From Diphasiastrum complanatum (taxonomy: Eukaryota; Streptophyta; Lycopodiopsida; Lycopodiales; Lycopodiaceae): a stretch of 64,000 bases of DNA. The notes under the pieces are model-generated. The model did no database searches. It was not told where the DNA came from and saw nothing but the letters and a program-made list of their open reading frames with translations. Made by a program: the position numbers and the translations under genes. This document shows positions 55,396 to 64,000 of the stretch, piece by piece. Where the stretch lies: NCBI GenBank assembly GCA_029204225.1, contig CM055102.1, positions 39,383,014 to 39,447,013 on the forward strand, given 5' to 3'. How positions within the stretch are numbered: position 1 is the stretch's first letter; each line of letters starts with the position of its first letter.

Positions 55396-56044
55396 TGTGA
55401 AAGATTCAACTAGTTTCATCACATTTTGCAATATTTCCATATTTGGCAAATTGAGGCCGAAACTTGTTTTAGACTTAGAGGTTGACTTTTCAAAGTTCAT
55501 TAGTCTAAATTTCATTTGAATAAACACTTTTTGAAAGTGTGGGACAGTTAGAATGCGAATTTGAGTAGATTCAATTTGAATAGTTGGGTACATTGAATTT
55601 AGACCCAAAATTAGTAGGGTTAGCATTTTGGTGGGAAATCCAAGTGGCCAAATAGGGTTTGGACCTGTTATAAAAGGAAGTAACTCGTGGAGAGAGTGAT
55701 CTTCTCTCTTCTCTATCACATTTCATGCTTATACATGGTTCTCTTGCGTTCTACTATCCATTGGTGCACTATCTTGGTGATTGCTTGCAATTCTATGTGT
55801 AGAATGATCTATATTTGCTATTTTCAGATTCACACGTGTGAAATACAGTAGCTTGCTGGTTTTGTACGGAAAACAACAGTACATAATCATTTCATTCAAG
55901 TTTGATCAAGTTCTATTGGTGTTTGCATCTCAATTTGTGTGTAGATGCTGATTTTTCTACATTGGTGAGATTGGTAGTGTATTTCTTTTTCTAACCAAAG
56001 ATCATTCAAGTAGATTGGATCTTAAGGATCTAAAATCTTTCACA
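55396..56044 (+). repeat. Copia 5' LTR, 649 bp, with 11-bp terminal inverted repeats
   Basis: Begins TGTGAAAGATT and ends AATCTTTCACA, perfect inverted repeats, directly followed by TGGTATCAGAGC. The insertion cuts an older copia RT. Confidence 0.88.
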
Positions 56045-56056
56045 TGGTATCAGAGC
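56045..56056 (+). other. Initiator-Met tRNA primer-binding site
   Basis: TGGTATCAGAGC immediately after the LTR CA end. Confidence 0.92.
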
Positions 56057-56666
56057 TTGTGTTTCAGGTTATGAAGGAGAAAATCAGATCTATCAATGAT
56101 TTGGTGAAGATATCAAGTCTAGAACATGCTAGAGAGGATTCTACACCAAAATCGAATTTTTTTGCTTTTGTAGATTGAATCTTTTGTAAATCAAAATACT
56201 AAATAGGTCAATATACTTGTTCAATTTTGATTTTTGAATTCACATACTGGATTTGGCCGATTTTTGGATCATTGGTTCAGCCTAAGTGGTGGCATATAGA
56301 TTGCATATCAAATTTTCAGCATTTGCATGTAGATTTGGAATAGTCAATTTTTTGTGATTTTGTCAAAACCCTAATTTTGATTGGATATCTAGATAGTGAG
56401 GTTGCTGGACTTCATTTGAGTGTGTTTCAATCTTAGGAAGTGGCAAAGGTCATTAGATTGAGGATAGATCATAGGTTGATCAAGATTCCATGATTCTATG
56501 TGTTGATTTGTTTGGATAAGTGCTAGAAGAGAATTTGTGAGAGAGTTTCAAATCTTGGTGATTTCTTTTGAAAGAATTTGTTGTTGTTCAAAGGAGTGCT
56601 TTGTGCATTGAAGCAGGTTGAAAGAGAAGATCAGGTCATTGCTACGTGGCAACCTCAATTGGAGTC

Positions 56667-57933
56667 ATGTTGGAAGCCAATGATAGGCTTACCTCAAGTA
56701 ACTATTCATTGTGGAAAGTGAGGATGGAGTCACTTCTTGAGATGAATCATGTTTTGGATATTGTTGTAGCTTTGGAGGAGAGACCCAACAACACAACAAG
56801 ATCAATTGAGGTATGACAAGAGGGCCAAGAAGGCTCTACACATGATAAAGATGAATGTTACCAATGAACTTCTCAAGGAAGTTGGTAAGTGCACATCATC
56901 TTTGGAAGCTTGGAATTCATTGAAGAAGCTTTATGAATCCAAGTCTACTTCTAGAGTGTTGACTCTAAGAAGGCAAATCTTTTCTTGTTTTCAAAAGAAT
57001 GAAGAAAGTCCAAGTACTTTTGTTTTGAGAATGAAAGCATTGAATGATGAGTTAGCTTGCATAGATGAAAGCATTAAGGAAGGAGAGCTTATTCAAGTGA
57101 TTCTTAATGGCTTCTTGGATGCTCATGCTAACATTGTTCAAAGTATTGCTATTCAAAAGACTTTGCCAAGTTTGATGGATCTTCAAGAGATCTTGATCAA
57201 TGAGGAATATAGGCTTCAAGCAAGAGGTGGATCTACATCGACACTTCAAGAGGATGCTATGTTCACAAATGGCAAATTCAAGGGCAAAACCAAAAGTAAG
57301 TGGTCTAAAGGGCAAGATCAAGTGGATGCTTCTTCAGGTGGCAAAAAGAAGGATAGATCAAAGCTCAAGTGCTTCTATTGTGGCATCAAAGGACACTTTG
57401 CAAGTGAGTGCTACAAGAAGAAGAGAGATCAAGGAGACAAGCAAGGTAATCTTACTCTTGATGAGGATGGTTTGGATGTTCAAGATGCAAATGATGATGC
57501 TTTTGTGATGTTTTCATGTATGGATCTAGATCCTTGGTGGATTGATAGTGGAGCAAGTTCACACATGACCTTTCACAAAGAGTACTTCACTTCTTTATTG
57601 GCATATGGAGATGACAAGAGGGTGATCTACACGGCCAATGATGGTGAGTGTGCAATCAAAGGGATTGGCACAATTCCTATTTCTCTCTCTACAAATAGGA
57701 ATGTTCATTTGGAGGATGTCTTGTTTATTCCATCTATTATCAAGAATTTTCTTAGTGTGAGTCAAATGCTAAGTAAGGGCCTCAAGGTGGAGTTTGATGG
57801 AGATGCTTGTTTGATCAAAAGGAAGGATGTCTTGATTGGAAAAGATAAAAGGCAAGGGAAATTGTTCAAACTTGATGCTTGTGTTATTGCTAACCAAGTT
57901 GGATGTGTTGCAAGGGAGCAAATTTCTATTTAA
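56667..57933 (+). pseudogene. Copia Gag and protease
   Basis: Starts at ATG 56,667 (MLEANDRLTSSNYSLWKVRM). A one-base frameshift near 56,790-56,805 moves to the frame open from 56,806. Gag continues with AWNSLKKLYESKSTSRVLTL and ends with a CCHC knuckle, CFYCGIKGHFASEC, at about 57,371-57,412. Protease has WWIDSGASSHMT at about 57,538-57,573. The frame ends at TAA 57,931-57,933, after which the same frame continues with the pre-integrase block, so a single nonsense change separates Gag-PR from integrase. Confidence 0.88.
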
Positions 57934-58941
57934 GAGGTTTGGCACAAAAGGATGGGACACCTCAACTTCAAGTCATTGGAGGTAATGGCAAGGAAGAAGG
58001 TTGTGATTGGTCTTCCAAGTTCCTTAAGTAATGACAAGCATGCTTGTGAGTCTTGTGGTTTGTCTAAGTCACATAGACTACCTTATACTAGATCTATTTC
58101 TAGATCTACAAAGCCTTTTCAACTTGTACATTCGGATATTCATGGATTTACTACAATTAGCAATAGTGGAGCTAAGATGTATGTAACATTCATTGATGAT
58201 TTTAGTAGATTTTGTTGGATCTATCTGCTAAAGAGAAAGGATGAAGTGTATGATGTCTTTGTCAAGTTCAAGAATGCAAGGGAGAACCAATTTTCCACAA
58301 AGATCAAGTGCTTGAGAGGTGACAATGGTGGTGAGTACATATCTTACAAATTCAAGGCCTTTTGTGATGAGCATGGGATCAAGAGGGAGTATACAGCATC
58401 AAGGACCCCACAACAAAATGGAGTGGCTGAAAGGAAGAATAGGACTTTATGTGAAAGTGCTAAAGCTATGAGGTTAAGTGCTAATCTCGACAAACCATTT
58501 TGGGATCAAGCTTTGTTGTGTGCCAATTTCTTGTGCAATAGGTGGCTGAGTGCTATTTTGGATGGAAGGACACCTTTTGAGATGCTATTCAAGAGGAGGC
58601 CGAGTGTCAACTTTCTAAGAACCTTTGGATGCACATGCTATGTCAACATTACTCTTGATGGTAGGACCAAGGAGGATCCATCTTCAAGAAGAGGTATTTT
58701 TGTTGGATATAGTGAGGTGAGTAAAGCCTACAAAGTTTACATTCCTTCTACTAACAAAGTGATTGCTGGTAGAGATCTCATTTTTGATGAGGGGAACATT
58801 CCAAAGGTGTCTTCAAGCATGATTGATGGTAAAGTGGATGGATCTAACATTTTTGATGTTGATGAGAAGGATCTTACTTTGGATGGTGGTGATGATGGAC
58901 CTTCTTGGGAAGGAGTTCTATATCTTTTTGATCGTGTATAA
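57934..58941 (+). pseudogene. Copia integrase
   Basis: Starts with the pre-integrase motif WHKRMGHLNFKSL and a C-x2-C (CESCGLSKSH). The catalytic triad is complete: D in LVHSDIHG, D in LRGDNGGEY and E in QQNGVAERKNRT. The C-terminal part has SRRGIFVGYSEVSKAYKVY. The frame then ends early at a TAA just past the junction with foreign sequence (58,941). Confidence 0.88.
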
Positions 58942-58949
58942 CAATATCT

Positions 58950-59110
58950 GCATCCTGAGCAACCTGAAAGGCTGTTAAGGTAGGAGCAACATTCTTTTTC
59001 GGGCCCTCGATTTCAGGCGTAACACTTACACCGTTCTATAGAAAAGTTCAGATCAACTCTTGCCAAAATCTATACACATCGTCGAGAGTACAGGTCAAGA
59101 GTGAACTGTC
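58950..59110 (-). pseudogene. Coding-like segment of the minus-strand unit
   Basis: In one broken frame the minus strand reads a regular protein-like stretch: TCTLDDVYRFWQELI, then GVSVTPEIEGPKKNVAPTLT. It lies downstream of the histone-like ORF on the same strand and is cut by the copia junction. No family recognised. Confidence 0.35.
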
Positions 59111-59697
59111 ATCATAAAACATGTGAATGAGCAAATTATTGACAATGATAGTATAGAAATAAGAATCGAAATAAAAGGAATTACAAATGAACAAAACATT
59201 ACCTTTTCAATATTTACATCGACTTGTAAATTATACCACTCAAAAAAGAGCTTTGTGTTGTACAAGACGGACTATGCACAAGTAAAAACATCCCTTTGCT
59301 GTACACACTGCATATATTGAACGAAAATTAGTAATATTATGACATAAAATTTATTCATGCTATGACGATAGATATAAACTAAAAAATAGATGCATGATCA
59401 AAGATAAATTGTATACATTTTGAGAGATTTAATGGTTATCTCTCCAATTGAGGTTGTCATTGTCGGTATTTTACAAATGACCTCATGAAGTAGAGAATCA
59501 AATTCTCTCTATGTATTAGTAGCTGACTTCAGTTTTACACATAAAAAATTTGATATCGCCTCATTTATTTTTACAAAAAGAATATTCAAGCTCCAATGCC
59601 GACTGCAATAATCAAAATGTAAATTAGAATCCATTTGAATAGGAGTAATCATCCAAATTAAAGGCAACAAATGCAAACTAGCAATCCTTACTTATTT

Positions 59698-60567
59698 TCA
59701 TATTGCATTCGATGAAATATACAGCCTTTTCAAATGTGGCATCTTTTGCCTTAATCTATAGGTTCTATTTGAATTTGAAAGAAAGAAATCAAAATAAGTG
59801 CCGAGCAGATCAATTTTATTAGCTAAGTAAGTCTCGTATTGGTTATAATGGTCAAAATCAAAATAAAGCTGGTTAGGATCGTATGGAATTCTGATAAAAA
59901 CATTATGTGCAGGGAGAAAAAGAGATGTAGACACAATATTTACAGATTTTTATGTTATTTTGTCAAGCTCCTTTTGGGTTATCATTACTTTCGGTGAAGA
60001 AACCTTCTGAGGAGCTGGACAAATAACAGGAGGAGGAGATGATGATTCTGCATTTGAATCAGACTCTGCTACATCTGATTCAGAGTCAAGAATATGCGGG
60101 GTCTCTTGCAAGGGATAACTCTAGGAGGAAGGGAAGCAGCTGGCCTTTGAGATTCAGCTTTCTTAGGGACACCCTACTTCTTCTTCCTTGAGGTAGTTGG
60201 CAAGTCTGATCTATCCAAAGGCAGGTCTCTGGAGGTGCTGGCGTTATCCACATGCAGACCTAAATAATGGTCCCGAATTCTTTTGCCATCACACTTACCA
60301 TGCACGACATCCTCAAAAAATTGGGACAAAAAGTCTTCTGCAGCACCTTATAAGGCCTGCATGGCTGTCACGACAAAATGAACATCAAGCCCAAGTGACA
60401 AGGTGACATTCCTAACAAATCTAGGGATCAACAATTCAATTGATCTCTGGATTGTTTTTTATCTCCCTCAGCCAAACTTGATTTTTGCCACGTCTATGGC
60501 CAGTACCAGGTAGAACACGGGCACATGAGGGTTGTACAAAAGTCATGGCATGGACAGTGGATTTCAT
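59698..60567 (-). pseudogene. Histone H3-fold-like gene with long C-terminal extension, broken
   Basis: From ATG at 60,567. Blocks align in order with the H3 fold: PGTGHRRGKNQVWLREI (LREI at 60,471-60,460), LIPRFVR at about 60,431, LDVHFVVTAMQAL, and GAAEDFLSQFFED at 60,347-60,309, then KRI. AAEDFL and LIP resemble CENH3-type rather than canonical H3, from memory. Breaks: TGA at 60,438-60,436, a one-base frame change, TAA at 60,350-60,348 and later stops. A basic Ser/Lys-rich tail, an acidic Ser-rich region and a final 78-residue segment (59,934-59,698) follow. There are no introns. It could be a processed CENH3-like copy, a viral histone or chance. Confidence 0.45.
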
Positions 60568-61073
60568 CTATTCCTGACCAATCATGCAACGACACATGTT
60601 CTTTCGGACCTCATTCACATGTGCAAATTTTTTGTATAAATTGGTCATTTCCAACGCGGATTTTCACAAAAAATTTCTAATTTCTACGTCGGATATCGAT
60701 TTCAAGCACACACTTGCCACTGTTTCGCATCTGTTTATATATTTACACCTAGAACTGATACTGTTTGCTCTAATATCGCTCTCAAGCACACCTTACTTGT
60801 CCATTTTTCCTATTCTTCATACTCGCGCTCGGATCCGATACTCGGTTTTATGATATTTCTTTCGAACGCATAGGGGGTTGTAGTTTGTTTATAACTTGCA
60901 TTTTGCGCATGAGTCCAATATTCAAAATCTTTCTTTTTGTATTTTTTTTTTTTTTGTAGAAATGTCTAATTTTGATGCTGTCTTATTTTCATAAATTTGA
61001 TCCTTTTTTTTTTTTTTTCTTTCGATTCTAGTCTACTGTCTTTTTTCATGAATTTAGTCCCTTTTTTTCTCTT

Positions 61074-62438
61074 TTGCTTTTTATTCTTCCTTCTATTACT
61101 GAGAGTCCTGGTGTGGAAGTATTTTCTGAGATTTATCTTAGATTTAAGTCTATGCTCGGTACTCCCTTGTTCAAATCTCAAATTAAGGACATGATTCATT
61201 ATCAGGACTTGGTGACCCTCGACAAGCATAGCTATAAAGCTAAGTTTGACAGAATTTTCACCAAGTTACATAATGATTTCAAATCTATTGATGATTGTCC
61301 AATTCACAATAAAAAATGTAGATTTGTAGAGTTTCAGTCAGCATTTGTTTTTTTTTTTTTTTGTTAAATATTTCTAACAATTCGGAGTCTAGCCCTTCTA
61401 CTTCTAAAGTTGCTTCTTCCAACGGTACAAAATTTGAAAAGTCGAAGACTATAGATATAGAAATTTTTTTTTATTGATATGAGCGCTAGTTTAGATGATT
61501 GTATAGATTTTGATCCTACACGAAATAGGGCATCGTTTATAGGCCCTAGAACACCCACTTCCCTTTCTCCTTCTGATAAATCTCTAATCACATTGCCTAC
61601 TTATAATATAGATAACAATTATTTTTTGACAATATCGAATATATCAGATCTTTCTGATTTTACAGAGGCCGAGACTCTTTGCATTTTGAGCAAAGAGCTT
61701 TATGAATTTTTGGATATAATCGATTATGATGTTGATGATCTTCTCCCTGGTATTGATGATGTAAATAAGGATGAATTTTATTTAGGGAAAATTGCTTGAA
61801 ATGGCTGTGGAAGAAATGCGCCAAAAAGAAAATGATCTTCCTTCTAACGAGGAGTTCCTCAGATTTCAAAGTCAGTTTGGTTTTCCAAAACCAACTGTCA
61901 ATTCACCAACCTTATTGACATCAAAAGGTGGATATTATATTGATGGAGAGGCAGTAATCGAGAAAGACAAAATTGAATGTGTAAGTTTTGTATCTTATCT
62001 TGTACTAGTAGATCCATAATGTCAGATTTTATACTGGAGCTTACGTTGCATTTTTTTCATTTCAAGAAACAATTTCTTGATGATTTTGCAATTCGTCGAG
62101 GTGGGCAGAGATCCTCTGTTGGAGAATATTCAAGAGATCATGCACTGGGACAATATCTGAAGCTCTTCAAGAATAATGAGACTAGTGTTGCCCATTCAAA
62201 GTTTCATCGACATGGTGATACAATGATTATGACAATCAAGGCACTTTCTCATTTTTTTGGAGGACATAATTTTAATAGGGTGTATAAAATAATTTTTGTT
62301 AAGAAAAATATTGCACTTAAGATTTTAGAATATGGTCCAGTAGATTTCATGCTCAGATCATCTCATTTTGCATTGTATGTAGCCTACGTTGATCTGAGTA
62401 AGCATGAAAACTATGAGCTCTTGGATCATTACGAGTGA
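61074..62438 (+). pseudogene. Unknown spliced-looking gene
   Basis: Coding-like segments: about 61,090-61,350 (KAKFDRIFTKLHNDFKSIDD), 61,390-61,475 (Ser/Lys-rich), 61,479-61,795 (acidic, with PTSLSPSDKSLITLP), 61,796-61,980 and 62,067-62,438. The last two flank a clean 86-bp phase-0 intron (GTAAGT at 61,981, TTCAAG at 62,066). Frame changes sit at T runs (61,347-61,362 and 61,468-61,476) and at 61,793-61,797. The last exon reads RRGGQRSSVGEYSRDHALGQ and ends ELLDHYE before TGA. I recognise no domain. Confidence 0.45.
61981..62066 (+). other. Candidate 86-bp intron, phase 0
   Basis: GTAAGT donor, T-rich end, TTTCATTTCAAG acceptor. Joins the frame ending KIEC to the frame starting KQFLDDF. It contains in-frame stops in the upstream frame. 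Confidence 0.5.
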
Positions 62439-62617
62439 CAAAAATTGTTGCACGATTCTAAATTGCAACTTTCATTAGAGAAAGTGTCGAAAGTAGAGTA
62501 GATTTTGGATAACCAAACTTTGTAAAATTTTTCATTTCATATTCAAAATTTCTCTGTATGTCTATTGCCTATTGGCTTGTATAAATTTGCATGTTTTTTG
62601 AAATTTTTAATACTCCA

Positions 62618-63640
62618 TCAATTTTGTATTATGACGAATTTGGATTCTTCTATAAAACCATTGGAAAAGTTGTAGTATATAGCTATCTTTGTGCTAGTCC
62701 CACCATGTTGTGTACTTTCATGAATTGTCGCTCTTGCTTGCCAATGAGATTTTTTCATTCCTTGCGATGACCATATATCAAGACTTCCACTATTTCTTGC
62801 AAAGAATGTCGAATGATGCCGTAATATGTGCTGCATGTCATTAAAACATAATACAAATCAGTACCAAAAGTATCTAAATTAATTTCACATATTTGTCTAA
62901 CATCGAAATCATACCATATAATGAGTTATATAACCTAAATCCCATGTCTTTTAAACTGCATCCACAAATTCAGTGGTTGTTTTCTGTATCATTTGTACAT
63001 CAGTATTTGAAAATTTATCTTTTCTCAAGTATTTCACCATGTTGTCTAATTTTTTCTGAACTTCTTTTTCAAAATCTTGAGTTGCAGCTATAATCTCTTT
63101 TCAAACCAAGTATTGAATCTTGGATTGTTTGCTAGAATAATTTGATAAAAATCTTCGAGCTTTGGATCCTCCAATGCTCGGCTTGCATGGAATATTTCTT
63201 GTTTTAGCTAATAGTTTGTCGTCATTTTTTATTTTAATGTGGCCTTTATGTAAACCTGCTTTAGACAACACATCCTCTAATATGGAAATAGCTTCCTTCG
63301 TAGATGCCTCTGGCTAAAAATTTCATGCAAACAAGATGTGAAGATACATTATCTTTTCTATTAAACGCACATTTGCATGCAATGTATAGATATGAACATT
63401 CTGAAGAGGAATCGGTAGTACGGGTTTCCAATTAGGATCTTCTCGATCTCTTGATATTCATGTACTCCTTGTCATGTCTTTTGTTGTCTTCATGCAATAC
63501 AAACAAGGTTGTTTAGAGTTATCGCCATGGGATACATTGAACATACATTTTAATGTCTTCAGATCTCCTACTAAATGCCATTCTCGGTTGAAAGTGCCAA
63601 TTCCAGGAATATTGAGTGGAACTCCCTCCATGTGATTTTT
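62618..63640 (-). pseudogene. Unknown decayed gene with CxxC motif
   Basis: In several frames the minus strand carries conserved-looking blocks: GTFNREWHLVGDLKTLKCMF and PCLYCMKT at about 63,600-63,480, DPNWKPVLPIPLQNVHIYTL at about 63,450-63,390, CKPSIGGSKARRF near 63,150, and WSSQGMKKSHWQARATIHES with STQHGG near 62,790-62,690. I have seen blocks of this kind in uncharacterised, repetitive eukaryotic genes, probably mobile, but cannot name the family. Many stops. Confidence 0.45.
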
Positions 63641-64000
63641 TATGGTGGCAGAATATGACGTTCTATTAAATATCCATGAGAGAATGTCATGGTCTTATTT
63701 CATTACCTATAAGAGAAAACAAAAACGTGATGCCTCATAATATTAACACAGAGAAGATTTCCCAAATGAAATCCATATTAGAATGATTATCCCTATTGAT
63801 TATGCCAAGGAACTACTATATCTGAAATGCTGCCAACCACCAGATATCATTTTTTGATTGAACACTGAAGTTGAGGCCAAATGAGTCTTCTGAATTTGAA
63901 AGTGCTCCATTCATGATTGTAAGACTGACTCTCTCCATTTTTTGTACTTTTATAATTTCGGACTCATCTAACTTGAGAACAACTATCAACTTGTTATTGA
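63641..64000 (-). other. Window end, weak minus-strand coding traces
   Basis: A short frame beginning MERVSLTIMNGALSNSEDSF at about 63,937 may be the N-terminal part of the same minus-strand unit. Nothing firmer can be said. Confidence 0.25.

Larger units (their letters stand above)
55396..58941 (+). mobile_element. Ty1/copia element with 5' LTR, lacking RT and 3' LTR
   Basis: LTR 55,396-56,044, primer site at 56,045, leader, gag, protease, integrase, then an abrupt end near 58,941. Compared with the other copies it has few lesions: one frameshift in gag and one stop before integrase. RT, RNase H and the 3' LTR are missing, replaced by unrelated AT-rich sequence. Confidence 0.85.
58942..64000. 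other. Unassigned AT-rich module of three decayed gene-like units
   Basis: It starts where the copia element is cut off and runs to the window end. It holds a minus-strand unit (60,567 to about 58,950), a plus-strand unit (about 61,074-62,438) and a second minus-strand unit (63,640-62,618). The first two are divergent around 60.6-61.1 kb and the last two converge. No LTR, RT or known transposase signature was found. Confidence 0.5.

Overview
The window looks like nuclear DNA of a land plant with a large, transposon-filled genome. It has GT-AG introns from about 86 bp to 19 kb, chromodomain Ty3/gypsy and Ty1/copia retrotransposons primed by initiator-Met tRNA, APE-type LINEs and a hAT-like DNA transposon. 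The species cannot be read from the sequence; a fern, other seed-free plant or gymnosperm is my guess only.

One host gene can be followed. Seven plus-strand exons between 15,980 and 50,061 join in phase and encode the C-terminal 244 residues of a C2H2 zinc-finger, cysteine-rich, single-pass membrane protein. Its 5' exons were not found. Introns 5 and 6 (about 9.0 and 19.5 kb) are loaded with retroelements.

Layout: 1-4.9 kb, gypsy chromovirus with its integrase core deleted. 4.9-6.84 kb, non-coding DNA and a copia leader plus gag start. 6.84-11.7 kb, hAT-like transposon whose transposase is on the minus strand, with a second ORF facing it. 11.7-13.8 kb, minus-strand gypsy gag, primer site and LTR, fused to the hAT reading frame. 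13.8-15.8 kb, relic of the first gypsy family. 15.98-50.06 kb, the host gene; its introns hold an orphan ORF (26.4 kb), a gag relic (27.9 kb), LINEs A and B joined by an (AG)136 tract (31.5-35.9 kb), a gypsy pol (36-39.1 kb), LINE C (39.1-41.5 kb), a minus copia with an inverted gag copy (41.5-44.7 kb), gypsy and copia LTR pieces (44.7-47 kb) and LINEs D and E joined by another AG tract (47-48.4 kb). 52-55.4 kb, decayed gypsy integrase and copia RT/RNase H. 55.4-58.94 kb, copia element with an intact-looking 5' LTR but no RT. 58.94-64 kb, an AT-rich module that is not a recognisable retroelement, holding a broken histone-H3-like gene, a spliced-looking unknown gene and a third decayed gene.

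Nearly every mobile element is broken by stops, frameshifts or missing domains. The least explained parts are the 59-64 kb module, the CT-tailed LINEs joined end to end with other LINEs, and the hAT element with two converging ORFs.
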